Assembly: GCF_000198775.1 (NCBI RefSeq)
Contig: NC_014722.1
Coordinates: 2,220,953-2,271,203 of the forward strand
Reading direction: 5' to 3'
DNA: 50,251 nt
Source of the DNA: Mycetohabitans rhizoxinica HKI 454
GTDB lineage: Bacteria > Pseudomonadota > Gammaproteobacteria > Burkholderiales > Burkholderiaceae
Position 1 is the stretch's first letter; every line of letters starts with the position of its first letter. The notes under the pieces are model-generated. The model was given only the letters and a program-made list of their open reading frames with translations. It searched no databases and was not told the DNA's origin. The position numbers and the translations under genes were made by a program. This document shows positions 20,118 to 28,574 of the stretch, piece by piece.

Positions 20118-21077
20118 ATGCCTTTTCCGCCTCATCCGACTATTGGCTTCATCGGCGCCGGACGGCTCGCCCAAACCCTTGCAGCGGCATGGCATCGACG
20201 CGGTTACCGGATTGCCGCGGTCATGAGCCGCTCAAAAGAATCGTCCAAGCAACTTGCCGAGCGAGCAGGACGGTGCCCAATCGTCTCAGATCTGAGACAC
20301 GTTATCGAGGCCGCTGAGCTGGTCTTCGTGACGGTGCCGGATGATGCGATCGGCGCGGTGGCCACTCAACTGTGCTATTCCCCCGCGCGGGCCAGTTCAT
20401 GTGCGCTCGTGCACTGCAGCGGCGCATCCAGCGTCGAGTTGCTCGAGCCGGCCCGAGCCCAAGGCGTCTTGACGGGCGGCTTCCATCCGCTGTATCTGTT
20501 CACCGGACACGCGGCTGACGTGGACCGGCTGGCGGGCTGCTCCATCACGATCGAAGCTCCGGCGCCGCTGGACGCCACGCTGCGCGCGCTTGCCAGCGCC
20601 CTGGACTGCGTGCCGCTGTCGATCCCGTCTGGTACGCGAATGCTCTATCATGGCGCGGCGAGCTACGCGGCAAGCTTCGCGGTGGCGTCGCTGTACGAAA
20701 ACGTCACACTCTGGAAACATATCGGATTGGATGAAGATGTCGCACTGGCCGCATTGCTGCCCATGCTCGAGCGCACCCTGCAATCGGTGCGTGACAACGG
20801 CCTGTCCGGCGCGATCGCTGGACCAGTGTCGCGCGGCGACGTTTCAGTGATCGGCAGCCAGCTCGACACCTTGGCCGCGTTGGGCGAAGATCACATGGCG
20901 CTCTATGCGATGCTCACGCGCAGAGTGGCCGCGCTGGCGCGCCGACGCTCGCCGGCGCCGCCCGGGCTTGACGCGATCGAAGCCACCGTCGCGACAGCGC
21001 TGCAGCGTGGCACGGACGCACCGGCACCCCACGATGGCACGGCGCAGCGATCCGGCCGCGTGCCGCCGCGCCCTTGA
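20118..21077 (+). CDS. Rossmann-like/DUF2520 oxidoreductase-like protein
   Basis: A 319-residue protein with an N-terminal NAD(P)-binding fold, TIGFIGAGRLAQTLAAAW at about 8-25, like pyrroline-5-carboxylate reductase (ProC) and 6-phosphogluconate dehydrogenase. VFVTVPDDAI near 74 and HCSGASSVELL near 98 are typical of the group, as is GGFHPLYLF near 118. The helical C-terminal domain (about 150-285) is DUF2520. The last ~35 residues are a polar tail with no conservation. The substrate is unknown. It sits before yggT, where ProC-family genes often occur. Confidence 0.85.
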   Translation: MPFPPHPTIGFIGAGRLAQTLAAAWHRRGYRIAAVMSRSKESSKQLAERAGRCPIVSDLRHVIEAAELVFVTVPDDAIGAVATQLCYSPARASSCALVHCSGASSVELLEPARAQGVLTGGFHPLYLFTGHAADVDRLAGCSITIEAPAPLDATLRALASALDCVPLSIPSGTRMLYHGAASYAASFAVASLYENVTLWKHIGLDEDVALAALLPMLERTLQSVRDNGLSGAIAGPVSRGDVSVIGSQLDTLAALGEDHMALYAMLTRRVAALARRRSPAPPGLDAIEATVATALQRGTDAPAPHDGTAQRSGRVPPRP

Positions 21078-21133
21078 CACGTCACGTCCGGTACCTTACA
21101 ACTCGTCGGCTGCGCCACTCGAAGGAAAACAAG

Positions 21134-21697
21134 ATGTTCGGGGATATTGCCCGCTTTCTGCTCAATACCATTTTCACGTTGTTCGGTGCCGCGCTGCTGC
21201 TGCGCGCGTGGTTGCATGTGGTCAGGCTCACGCCGTACAACCCGGTCTCGCAGGGCATTTTCCAGGCAACCAACTGGCTCGTGCTGCCGTTGCGTCGGGT
21301 CATTCCGGCCGCGCGTGGCACCGACTGGACGAGCCTGTTCGCCGCCTGGCTCACTGCAATCGTGTTCATTGTCCTAATGGTGACCGTCTCCGGTGGTGAC
21401 CCGACCTCGCTGTTGCCTGCTGGATTCATCATCGCGCTGTTGACGATGGTCAAGTGGGCATTGAACCTGACGATCTGGCTGACGCTGATCATGGCGCTGC
21501 TCTCGTGGGTCAACCCGCGCTCCCCGGCGATGGCGATCCTGCTGCAATTGACCGCGCCGTTGCTGAACCCGCTGCGCCGCGTGGTGCCCACGTTCGGCGG
21601 CATCGATCTGTCGCCGTTGGTGCTGCTCGTGATCGTCGAGGTATTATTGATGATCGTCACGCGCGTCACCGTGTCGGTGACGATGTTCGGATTTTAA
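21134..21697 (+). CDS. yggT: YggT family integral membrane protein
   Basis: A 187-residue protein with two tandem YggT repeats, each a pair of membrane helices joined by a re-entrant-like loop: NPVSQGIFQATNWLVLPLRRVIP in the first and NPLRRVVPTFGGIDLSPLV in the second. These NP...P+LRR+IP elements are the family hallmark. Function is not settled; proposed roles include osmotic stress and assembly of membrane proteins or division-site organisation. ATG 21134 follows AAGGAAAACAAG; the frame's earlier ATG at 21074 lies in a low-complexity overlap with the gene before it. Confidence 0.9.
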   Translation: MFGDIARFLLNTIFTLFGAALLLRAWLHVVRLTPYNPVSQGIFQATNWLVLPLRRVIPAARGTDWTSLFAAWLTAIVFIVLMVTVSGGDPTSLLPAGFIIALLTMVKWALNLTIWLTLIMALLSWVNPRSPAMAILLQLTAPLLNPLRRVVPTFGGIDLSPLVLLVIVEVLLMIVTRVTVSVTMFGF

Positions 21698-22107
21698 GCA
21701 TGATGGGCGATACACGCGCACGCGGGTGGCGCCTCCGTAGAACTAGACGCGTCGTGGCTTCTATTACGCATCGACGCTCACCGTTCGCGCCATGGCCGAC
21801 GCACCACGGCCGACATAGCGAATGACGCCAGTACTCTTGAAACCGAATCGGGCATTTAGAAAACCTGTATGCGATTGACCGTGCGGTCAGTACGGGCCTG
21901 GGCCGATCCGGCCCACCCCGAAGAGCCGGAAATTTCCACTTTAGAACGGTCCTGATTTGAGGTAGCCTCAATTTCCTGCCACCAACGTGCCCGGCCAGTG
22001 GTTGGCTCCATACCATGGCCATAAAAGCGACATGCTACAGACCCGGATAACCCATGCGCTCACGACACCGCCACGACACTGCGCTCCCCAAACCGCCAAA
22101 ACCCCTG
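21698..22107. other. Intergenic region before tRNA-Gly, no gene seen
   Basis: Contains frames on both strands without motif or ribosome site. The last part leads to the tRNA promoter. Confidence 0.5.
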
Positions 22108-22113
22108 TAAAAT
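22108..22113 (+). promoter_or_regulatory. -10 element of the tRNA-Gly gene
   Basis: TAAAAT ends 11 bases before the mature tRNA 5' end, the usual distance for a tRNA with a short leader. The -35 region (around 22085) is not a good match. Confidence 0.4.
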
Positions 22114-22123
22114 GATCGGCTTC

Positions 22124-22198
22124 GCGGGCGTCGTATAATGGCCATTACCCCAGCTTCCCAAGCTGGAGACGTGGGTTCGATTCCCATCGCCCGCTCCA
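22124..22198 (+). tRNA. tRNA-Gly (anticodon CCC)
   Basis: The 7-base acceptor stem GCGGGCG (22124-22130) pairs with CGCCCGC (22188-22194); the discriminator is T and CCA is encoded (22196-22198). The anticodon arm is CCAGC-TTCCCAA-GCTGG with CCC at 22157-22159, reading GGG codons. The T-arm has the GTTCGATTC loop. Total 75 bases, no irregularity seen. Confidence 0.96.
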
Positions 22199-22945
22199 CC
22201 TCACGATTTCAGCCCTGCAAGTGCAGTAAGTCCACTACAAACGGTCGGCCCGTTCAAAACGCCGCTCCGTCGTAAGCAAAAGTGGCACTATAGGCGCGGC
22301 GTACGTTCAGCCACACCGCCCCACAAAGTCGCGCGACTACTGCCGGCGTCTGTATTACTAGAGAACTGACAAGCCAATCAGATCTTACTTGATTGGCCAA
22401 AGAGGTTGGAACGCCTCATACCAGCGGCGCTTTATCAAATTTAATTATGCAAATCTATGCCGGGCTCGCTCGGCCAGCGCTGCAGACTGGTGCGCACCCA
22501 TCCCACGCCATTCCTACTCGATAACGGTTCAACTCACACGAATAAGCCGCCAGGATCGCGATGAATATAGCGGGTTAGTAATCGTCGAGTTACTGCGCGG
22601 ACGGTTGCTGCTCGTGCGCCGCCGCGTCGGGCAACTGATGGACAGACGCAATGGGAATCGAGATTCGGGACGCCTCATTGTTGCCGACTAGGGTGGCCAT
22701 CGGTATCGGATTGGAGTCGGCCAGCAAATGAAGGATCAGCGTCGCCTTGTGCTTGACGGACACATGCTCAAGCCCTTTGCGCGACGTGAGCCGCATGGCC
22801 TTGTCCGCCGCCCCGCAAACCGATTGCAGCATGGTGAACGCCAGCGGGTTCATTCGTGCGCCATCGGCTTACCTGTATGGATCAAGATTGTCGGCTAGCG
22901 TTGCTCGCCCCAGAACGCACGCCAGGCGCGCATCGCACCCGCCGG
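22199..22945. other. Gene-poor 0.75-kb stretch after tRNA-Gly
   Basis: No integrase or other mobile-element gene is present although tRNA-Gly(CCC) is a common attachment site. A leftward 87-codon frame at 22590-22853 (starting [19 protein letters not shown]) has no good ribosome site and no recognised family; it may be a remnant. Confidence 0.5.
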
Positions 22946-22974
22946 TTGACGGGATAGCAAAACCGGTCCACAAT
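22946..22974 (+). promoter_or_regulatory. Sigma-70 type promoter candidate
   Basis: TTGACG (22946-22951) and CACAAT (22969-22974) are separated by exactly 17 bases. Transcription would start near 22981. Confidence 0.5.
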
Positions 22975-22980
22975 CCCCGC

Positions 22981-23085
22981 TCTTCGCGAAGATTTTACTT
23001 TCGCCGAAATGACTGGGACCATGCGTTCATGCCGCATCGCCCACACCAAGACACCGAAAGCCGTTCAATATGCGAACGGCTTTTT
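22981..23085 (+). ncRNA. Candidate small RNA or trmB leader
   Basis: About 105 bases between a well-spaced promoter (22946-22974) and a strong Rho-independent terminator (23057-23085). Its 5' part contains a short self-complementary piece near TTCGCGAA (22983-22990) and no ribosome site is visible for an ORF. It ends 66 bases before trmB, so it could act as an attenuating leader instead of a free small RNA. Not a recognised RNA family. Confidence 0.4.
23057..23085 (+). terminator. Strong Rho-independent terminator
   Basis: AAAGCCGTTC (23057-23066), a seven-base loop, GAACGGCTTT (23074-23083) followed by TT. Ten perfectly paired bases including an A-rich left foot, so it could also work on the other strand. 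Confidence 0.85.
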
Positions 23086-23151
23086 GCTTATCAGCCGCAC
23101 ACCGGCCCGACGTATTTGCCGCGCCGGACGGTCTGCCGCAAACGCCGCACG

Positions 23152-23940
23152 ATGACTCACGACCCTTCCGATCGCCACGACGACGCAGCCGCGCACAAGC
23201 GTGCCGACAATGAAGCCCACAAAGACAGCGGCCACGGCACGACACCCGCCACCGAGGCAACCCCGCCGCTGCGCCGTATCCGCAGCTTCGTGACTCGAGC
23301 GGGACGTTTATCCAACGCCCAGCGACGAGCGCTGAACGAACTGGGTCCGCGATTCAAGCTGCCCTATACCGGCGCGCCGCTCGACTGGGATGCGATCTTT
23401 GGTCGCGATGCGCCGCGCGTGCTCGAGATCGGCTTTGGCATGGGCACGACAACCGCCGATATCGCCGCACAGCGGCCAGGCGACGACTTTCTCGGCATCG
23501 AGGTTCACGAGCCGGGCGTAGGAGCGCTGCTGAAGCTGATCGGGGAAAGGCAACTGAACAATATCCGCGTGATTCAGCACGACGCGGTCGAGGTCATCGC
23601 GCATATGCTGGCCGAGGACAGCGTGGATGGCATACACATCTTCTTCCCCGACCCGTGGCATAAGGCGCGTCACCACAAGCGCCGGCTCATCCAGCCGCCG
23701 TTCGTCAAGCTGCTCGCGTCGCGGCTGCGCGCCGGCGGCTATTTGCATCTGGCGACGGACTGGCAAAACTACGCGGAGCAGATGCTGGACGTACTACGTG
23801 CGGAATCGACGCTCACCAATGCATCGGACGAAGCAAGCGGCTATGCACCGCGCCCCGATTATCGTCCGGTGACAAAATTCGAGCGCCGCGGACTGCGACT
23901 TGGCCACGGCGTATGGGATCTGCTGTTCACAAAGCGTTGA
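23152..23940 (+). CDS. trmB: tRNA (guanine-N7-)-methyltransferase
   Basis: Makes m7G at position 46 of tRNA with S-adenosylmethionine. The 262-residue protein begins with about 45 polar, disordered residues (many H, D, A), then [21 protein letters not shown], the SAM-binding loop [17 protein letters not shown] near 83-99, [15 protein letters not shown], and the catalytic-site motif [18 protein letters not shown] near 163-180; the T-F-E motif appears as TKFERRG near the end. ATG 23152 gives the family length seen in Burkholderia; the frame upstream is open but crosses the terminator hairpin. uppP converges on it 10 bases away. Confidence 0.94.
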   Translation: MTHDPSDRHDDAAAHKRADNEAHKDSGHGTTPATEATPPLRRIRSFVTRAGRLSNAQRRALNELGPRFKLPYTGAPLDWDAIFGRDAPRVLEIGFGMGTTTADIAAQRPGDDFLGIEVHEPGVGALLKLIGERQLNNIRVIQHDAVEVIAHMLAEDSVDGIHIFFPDPWHKARHHKRRLIQPPFVKLLASRLRAGGYLHLATDWQNYAEQMLDVLRAESTLTNASDEASGYAPRPDYRPVTKFERRGLRLGHGVWDLLFTKR

Positions 23941-23950
23941 GCATCCCGGA

Positions 23951-24793
23951 TCAGTGGCTGAACGTGACACCCGCCAGATAGCTGGCACCCAACACCAGCA
24001 GTCCAAAACCGATCCGATACCACGCAAACACCGTGAAGTCATGCGTCGCAATGTAGCGCAACAGCCAGCGCACGCACGCGAATGCGCTGACGAACGCGGT
24101 TGCGAAGCCGACCGTGAACGGACCCATGTCCGATACGCTCAGCGCGTCGCGCGCCTTGACCAATTCGTACACAGTGGCGCCAAAGATCAACGGGATGGCG
24201 AGGAAGAACGAAAACTCAGTCGCAACACGCCGCTCCAGCCCGGTGAGCAGCCCTCCCACGATCGTCGCCCCCGAACGTGACGTGCCGGGGATCAGTGCGA
24301 AGCATTGCGCGAGCCCGACTTTCAATGCATCGACGACGGTCAACTCATCGATCGACTGCACACGAGCAACATACGCGGCGCCATCACGACGGCGATGCGC
24401 CGCCTCCACCCACAGCAGGATGATGCCGCCGACGATCAGCGCAACCGCCACCGGCACCGGCGAAAACAGCAGCGCCTTGATGTGCTTCTCGAACAGCAGC
24501 CCCATCACGACCGCGGGAAGACAGGCGACGATTACGTTGAGTGCAAAACGCCGGGCTGGCGGCTTGGTAGTCAGGCCCCGCACGACTTGGCCAATACGCT
24601 CGCGATATTCCCAGCACACCGCGAGGATGGCGCCGAACTGGATCGCAACGTCAAAGACCTTGCTGCCGTCGCCGGTAAAATCAATTAATTCGCCCACCAG
24701 GATCAGATGTCCTGTACTGGATACGGGAAGGAATTCCGTCAAGCCTTCCACCAGGCCAAGCACCAGCGCCTTGAGCAACAGCAGCAGATCCAT
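23951..24793 (-). CDS. uppP: Undecaprenyl-diphosphate phosphatase
   Basis: Integral membrane enzyme (BacA) that regenerates undecaprenyl phosphate, the lipid carrier used in peptidoglycan and O-antigen synthesis; it also confers bacitracin resistance. The 280-residue protein has the paired signatures [15 protein letters not shown] near 15-29 (catalytic glutamates and serine) and [10 protein letters not shown] near 175. Helix pattern is complete to the last residues. AAGGA lies just before ATG 24793. The carrier it recycles is the one used by the glycan genes at 37 and 43 kb. Confidence 0.95.
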   Translation of the reverse strand: MDLLLLLKALVLGLVEGLTEFLPVSSTGHLILVGELIDFTGDGSKVFDVAIQFGAILAVCWEYRERIGQVVRGLTTKPPARRFALNVIVACLPAVVMGLLFEKHIKALLFSPVPVAVALIVGGIILLWVEAAHRRRDGAAYVARVQSIDELTVVDALKVGLAQCFALIPGTSRSGATIVGGLLTGLERRVATEFSFFLAIPLIFGATVYELVKARDALSVSDMGPFTVGFATAFVSAFACVRWLLRYIATHDFTVFAWYRIGFGLLVLGASYLAGVTFSH

Positions 24794-24846
24794 CCCATCG
24801 TCCTTTGAAGAAGCAACCTGAGCTGGGGCGGCGGCGCGCGACGCCG

Positions 24847-25449
24847 CTACTTCTCGACGATCTGCACGCGTATGCCATCTGAAAGAATTTTAATTGTACC
24901 GGGTTCATATTGCTGTCCGGCAAATTGCAATTGTTCAGGCTTGAACGTGTGAACTGGGTAGTCAGCCAGCAACTGGGCTACGGCAATCGATGCGGCAGCA
25001 TGGATCTGTTGCACGTACGGTGCCGCGTCGTCGCCGACGTCGACTCGCTCAACATTCGGATTGCGCAGCACGACCGAGCGGCTAGGCGCGTCGTACGCCA
25101 GTTCACTGGACAAGCTCACGACACTGTCCACCGGACGCCCCAGCAACGGACTGGCCAAGTGTGCGTCGACCGTAACCATGACGCGGTTGGCGTCCGCGCG
25201 CAATGCGACGACAGGACTGGCCAGCGTCAGGTCTAGCAATGAACCGACGCTGCGCTGATACGGAAACTTGCGTTCGATCGCACGCTGCACCTGCCGCTGC
25301 GAGAACGTGTAATGATCAGGCACGAACGGGAAAATTCCGGCGTGCGCGACACCGGGCGCCACGGCTATCGTCACCACCGCGCCAAGCGGCGCGATCAACG
25401 ATAGCGTGACCGCTGCCCGCACCAGTGCGCGGACCACCGTTTCAATCAT
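24847..25449 (-). CDS. DUF1439 secreted/periplasmic protein
   Basis: A 200-residue exported protein. AGGAAC lies six bases before ATG 25449. Residues 1-37 form a signal peptide (hydrophobic core, cleavage near AHA). The mature part ([35 protein letters not shown]) matches the DUF1439 family, which has a tubular lipid-binding-like fold and resembles E. coli YceB; no lipobox cysteine is present. Function unknown. The stop of the upstream YeeE remnant overlaps this gene's start. Confidence 0.82.
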   Translation of the reverse strand: MIETVVRALVRAAVTLSLIAPLGAVVTIAVAPGVAHAGIFPFVPDHYTFSQRQVQRAIERKFPYQRSVGSLLDLTLASPVVALRADANRVMVTVDAHLASPLLGRPVDSVVSLSSELAYDAPSRSVVLRNPNVERVDVGDDAAPYVQQIHAAASIAVAQLLADYPVHTFKPEQLQFAGQQYEPGTIKILSDGIRVQIVEK

Positions 25450-25700
25450 GCAATGTTCCTCTTTCGGCTCGCACGCAGCCCTCCGAATATCGCCGCGAGA
25501 TGATCGCGAAGACGGACGGCCATGCCGGCCATCATCGCCGCCACGAAACCCGTCGCCTTCGGATAGCCGGCGCCGAGTGTCACGAGCGCAGGCACCAGAC
25601 AGAAACCCGTCAAGCGACAGCCGATGCCGAACGCGGCACTGCCCGGCACCAGCCGCGACGTCACCACGCTGCTCGCCGGCAACTGCAGGGGCGACCCGAG
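25446..25700 (-). pseudogene. C-terminal remnant of a YeeE/YedE (DUF6691) transporter
   Basis: The frame from about 25700 down to 25446 reads SLLGSPLQLPASSVVTSRL, GIGCRLTGFCLVPALVTLGAG, then GFVAAMMAGMAV, the second half of a small YeeE/YedE-type membrane protein thought to move sulfur compounds. The first ~70 residues of the family (first membrane helices) are missing: upstream sequence in this and other frames does not match. Substitutions such as GFCLVP for GFCPGP suggest relaxed selection. The 110-codon frame extends to 25778 but the added part is not family-like. Confidence 0.7.
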
Positions 25701-25841
25701 CAGCGAGCAAGTGCGCCGACCGCCCCTCTTGCGGCAGCCGGCACAACAGTCTATACCGTTGACACGCGTTTCGCACACGCCGCCGAACGCTCACTACGGC
25801 TCGGGCACCACGTTCAACGACGTGCCGGCGCAACACACCTG

Positions 25842-26102
25842 TTACGCCGAAGGGACGGTCAGTCGCTCGAGCCGCGTCAGCCAATGCAGCGCATAGGCGC
25901 GGGAGCGCCCGCACATTTCCTCAGACGCCTGCAGGCCACTGCAGCACCGCGGCCTGTCAGGTGCGTCAAAAATCCGGCAACGCATGTCTGCATCCAGCTG
26001 GACACACGCCACGCCCGCGGGCTTACCACCCGGCATGCCGGGAATTGGACTGGAGATGGATGGCGCGATGCAACAGGCACCGCAGCTGAAACGGCAGTTC
26101 AT
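25842..26102 (-). CDS. YkgJ family cysteine-cluster protein
   Basis: An 86-residue protein with the metal-cluster pattern of Ykg[23 protein letters not shown] at the start, GVACVQLD near 30, MRCRIF near 40, and [16 protein letters not shown] near 51-66. Eight or more cysteines probably bind zinc or an iron-sulfur cluster; the molecular role is unknown. ATG 26102 gives the family N-terminus MNCRF. Complete and apparently intact. Confidence 0.88.
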   Translation of the reverse strand: MNCRFSCGACCIAPSISSPIPGMPGGKPAGVACVQLDADMRCRIFDAPDRPRCCSGLQASEEMCGRSRAYALHWLTRLERLTVPSA

Positions 26103-26191
26103 GTAATCCGGCAATGGACGAGCGGCTACGCAGCCGGCGCATTGGAGCGGTACCGCACGTGCGGCCTACGACACCAAACTTGCCACAGGGA

Positions 26192-26256
26192 CCTACGATC
26201 AAGCCTGCGACAGGGATCTACAGCAACGACCTGCGACGAGGGCCTGCGACGAAGGA
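26192..26256. repeat. Imperfect 13-bp tandem repeat in front of the Pcm-like gene
   Basis: Five units with 12-13-base spacing start at 26192, 26204, 26217, 26230 and 26243; the best-kept ones read CCTGCGACAGG, CCTGCGACGAGG and CCTGCGACGAAGG. The array ends about 27 bases before the -10 element of the next gene. Confidence 0.55.
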
Positions 26257-26282
26257 ACCGGCAACGCCATCAAAGGGTCGAG

Positions 26283-26288
26283 TATAAT
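26283..26288 (+). promoter_or_regulatory. -10 element TATAAT of the Pcm-like gene
   Basis: A consensus -10 box 40 bases before the ATG. The -35 position lies next to the repeat array and has no consensus hexamer. Confidence 0.45.
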
Positions 26289-26328
26289 TCCAACGCCTAC
26301 CTTCGTCGATTCAAACCGTCAAGACACC

Positions 26329-26982
26329 ATGAACATCGAGCAAGCACGCTTTAACATGATCGAACAGCAAATCCGCCCATGGGAGGTGCTGGACCAGGAC
26401 GTGTTGAACCTGCTGGCGATCGTCAAGCGCGAGCATTTCGTGCCTGCTGCTTATCGCAACATTGCGTTCGCCGATCTTGAGGTGCCGCTGCCGGCGGGCC
26501 AGCACATGCTGTTGCCGAAGATCGAGGCGCGGATACTACAAGAGCTGGCCGTGAAAAAGCACGAGGTGGTGCTGGAGATTGGTGCCGGCTCCGGCTATAT
26601 GGCGGCGCTGCTCGCGCATCGCGCGCGCTCGGTGCTGACGCTGGACATTGTCCCGGAACTGGCGGAGCTGGCCCGGGACAATCTGGCGGCGAACGACGTG
26701 ACCAATGCACAAGTGGAAACCGGCGATGGTTCCCGCGGCTGGCCCGCGCAAGGGCCGTATGACGTCATCTGCGTATCGGGCGGGCTGCCGATGCTGCCAC
26801 AAGAAATGCTGGAGCAATTGAAGATTGGCGGCCGGCTCGCGGCATTCGTCGGCGTGGCACCAGTCATGCGCGCACAGATCGTCACCCGTGTGGACGACAA
26901 GCAATACCGGATCGCCGACGTCTTCGAGACGTTCGTCCCACCTCTCACCAACGCGGTCGAGCCGCCTCACTTCAAGTTTTAA
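26329..26982 (+). CDS. Protein-L-isoaspartate O-methyltransferase family protein
   Basis: A 217-residue SAM-dependent methyltransferase of the Pcm family. MIEQQIRPWEVLD near 10-22 and REHFVP near 35 are the family's N-terminal region; VLEIGAGSGYMAALLA near 80-95 is the SAM loop; GDGSRGWP near 127 follows. ICVSGGLPMLP stands where classic Pcm has V-T-A-A/CxxVP, so real isoaspartate repair is not assured. The group is common in beta-proteobacteria beside a rhodanese gene, as here (3-base gap). The two are probably co-transcribed from the TATAAT at 26283. Confidence 0.85.
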   Translation: MNIEQARFNMIEQQIRPWEVLDQDVLNLLAIVKREHFVPAAYRNIAFADLEVPLPAGQHMLLPKIEARILQELAVKKHEVVLEIGAGSGYMAALLAHRARSVLTLDIVPELAELARDNLAANDVTNAQVETGDGSRGWPAQGPYDVICVSGGLPMLPQEMLEQLKIGGRLAAFVGVAPVMRAQIVTRVDDKQYRIADVFETFVPPLTNAVEPPHFKF

Positions 26983-26985
26983 GCC

Positions 26986-27309
26986 ATGCAGAACCTCACT
27001 GCCTCCGACCTCGCCGCCTGGCTTGCCGACCCATCTCGTGCCACACCCGTGTTGCTCGACGTGCGCGAACCGTGGGAGGTATCGACAGCCCGGCTCGACG
27101 GTATCGTGCATATCCCCATGAAGGACATTCCGGCACGCAGCGAAGAGCTTGACGACGACGCGCAGATTGTCTGCATCTGCCATCATGGCGCCCGCAGCGC
27201 GAACGTGGGCATGTTCCTTGAGGCACGCGGCTTCAAGCACGTCTATAACCTGCAAGGCGGTATCGATGCGTGGTCGCGGCAAGTTGATCCGTCGGTGCCG
27301 ACGTACTGA
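26986..27309 (+). CDS. Single-domain rhodanese-like protein
   Basis: A 107-residue rhodanese domain. VLLDVREPWEV near 23 and HIPMKDIPARSEEL near 42 are the CH2A-type elements, and ICHHGARSANVGMFL near 64 supplies the active-site cysteine and its loop; GGIDAW closes the domain. Likely a cytoplasmic sulfurtransferase or persulfide carrier, substrate unknown. It starts three bases after the methyltransferase stop, so they form one operon. In related genomes I recall a tolC-type gene next; none is here. Confidence 0.9.
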   Translation: MQNLTASDLAAWLADPSRATPVLLDVREPWEVSTARLDGIVHIPMKDIPARSEELDDDAQIVCICHHGARSANVGMFLEARGFKHVYNLQGGIDAWSRQVDPSVPTY

Positions 27310-27432
27310 ACTAGCGCCGGCACACTCGCATCGACCCTCGTACGCTGTGGTTGGCTGTGCCGGAGAAAAGGCCGACCCAGTTGGGCATCCTGCATTCATC
27401 GTCCGGCGCGATGACGAATTGCGGGGGTTGGG

Positions 27433-28536
27433 CTATTTCGGAACGCCCCAACCGTTCACGGCAAAGAGGTACCGTCGTACGCGCGGGTCGATGTCCACGA
27501 CGGTATCGACTTCGCGCTGGGGGAACGAGTAACTCGCGTTGGGAGAACGAGTAACGAGGGTCCCGGTCACCTCCGTTGCACGATGACTTTGTCCGGCAAT
27601 CCTTTCAATTAGTGCTGCTATGTATTGGTTGTACTGGTCCCTGAACGGCGCCCATTTTCCACCATCAGCCGCGTCTTTTTCAAATGCCTCGACGTCTTTC
27701 TTCCATCTCTTCCGTCTGTCGGCTAACTTAGGGAGGCCGTTTGTCACACAAACCTTTTTATAGGCCGCACATAGAACGACGAAAAGAGGCAGTGTTGGGT
27801 CATTTGTGCTTTCCGCCCATTTCACCGAGCTCACCAGCGCTGGGACGGTTGCCTCTACGGCTTTGGCGTCCTTGAGTTTTTTCAGCGGCGTGCTAAGCAA
27901 CTGACGGTATTGAAGTTCCATCTGCCTGCGTAGTTCGGCGTGTGAAAGGGGCAGGGGGTCAGATTTGGAGCGAGTTAGCCGGGGCAGTCGCTTTCGCAAT
28001 GGGACCATTGAGTTCGAACGCTTCAGTTTCTTCCATACGCCCGCAGTCCAGTCCTGCATTTGCGTCGCATTAGCCTTGTCGCCGTTCGACAATGAAGTGC
28101 TGTTGTCTTCTACTTCGGTAGACAAACCATTGCTCCCCGCCCGCCCACGCTGTATCAAAGTAGCAGAGCGCGACGTCAATGCTGCCGTTGATCTCGCCTT
28201 CCTCTGACTCGATAACAACGTAGACAAGGTGTTACGAGGCGCTGGCATCGCATTAAAGCTCCATGCTACCGGTCTGCTTCGCTTAATCTGTACGCCGTCT
28301 TCGCTGTGATCATCATGTTTTGAAAGTACAGGATAGCCGTCCATCCGTAAGGTTTCTGGTCTAGCAAGGCATAATTGCCCTAACGGCGCCAGACCATTCA
28401 GCCTACTGTTAGCGGCCGGTGTGCTGGCACTGATACTTGGTTTCTCCGGCTTACAACCTTTACCGCTATTTCTTGCTTTTTTGATAAAGGATAAAAAGGG
28501 GGTGAAACAACCGGTCGTCTTTAAATCGGCTGTCAT
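27433..28536 (-). CDS. Unrecognised 367-residue protein, possible secreted effector
   Basis: I do not recognise this protein. ATG 28536 has a near-perfect ribosome site AAGGAGGT (28541-28548) at four bases. The first ~210 residues are rich in S, T, R, K, P and A with no hydrophobic helix and look disordered (ARPETLRMDGYPVLSK, STAALTSRSATL); from about 215 there is a helical, Lys-rich domain (LSHAELRRQMELQYRQLL, then KKLKDAKAVEATVPALVSSVKWAES, KRWKKDVEAFEKDAADGGKWAPF). Near the end a 7-9-residue near-duplication occurs (RSPNASYSFPQRE). It lacks a Sec signal. GC is visibly lower than in flanking genes, which suggests transfer. A disordered Ser-rich N-terminus fits a type III effector, but no hrp/PIP box was found. 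Confidence 0.65.
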   Translation of the reverse strand: MTADLKTTGCFTPFLSFIKKARNSGKGCKPEKPSISASTPAANSRLNGLAPLGQLCLARPETLRMDGYPVLSKHDDHSEDGVQIKRSRPVAWSFNAMPAPRNTLSTLLSSQRKARSTAALTSRSATLIQRGRAGSNGLSTEVEDNSTSLSNGDKANATQMQDWTAGVWKKLKRSNSMVPLRKRLPRLTRSKSDPLPLSHAELRRQMELQYRQLLSTPLKKLKDAKAVEATVPALVSSVKWAESTNDPTLPLFVVLCAAYKKVCVTNGLPKLADRRKRWKKDVEAFEKDAADGGKWAPFRDQYNQYIAALIERIAGQSHRATEVTGTLVTRSPNASYSFPQREVDTVVDIDPRVRRYLFAVNGWGVPK

Positions 28537-28540
28537 AAAG

Positions 28541-28574
28541 ACCTCCTTGGCGCACCACGCCACCATGTTTTATA
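28541..28574 (-). promoter_or_regulatory. Ribosome site and -10 candidate of the orphan gene
   Basis: On the minus strand TATAAA (28574-28569) would place transcription start near 28562, giving a ~26-base leader that contains AAGGAGGT (28548-28541). The -35 region is poor. Confidence 0.4.

Noticed and set aside
22590..22853. 87-codon leftward frame as a gene
   Set aside because: No convincing ribosome site, no family, Ala/Gln-rich end; kept only as a note.
22124..23000. tRNA-Gly(CCC) as integration site of an ICE or prophage
   Set aside because: Such elements often use this tRNA, but no integrase, no repeated 3' tRNA end and no mobile genes follow here.
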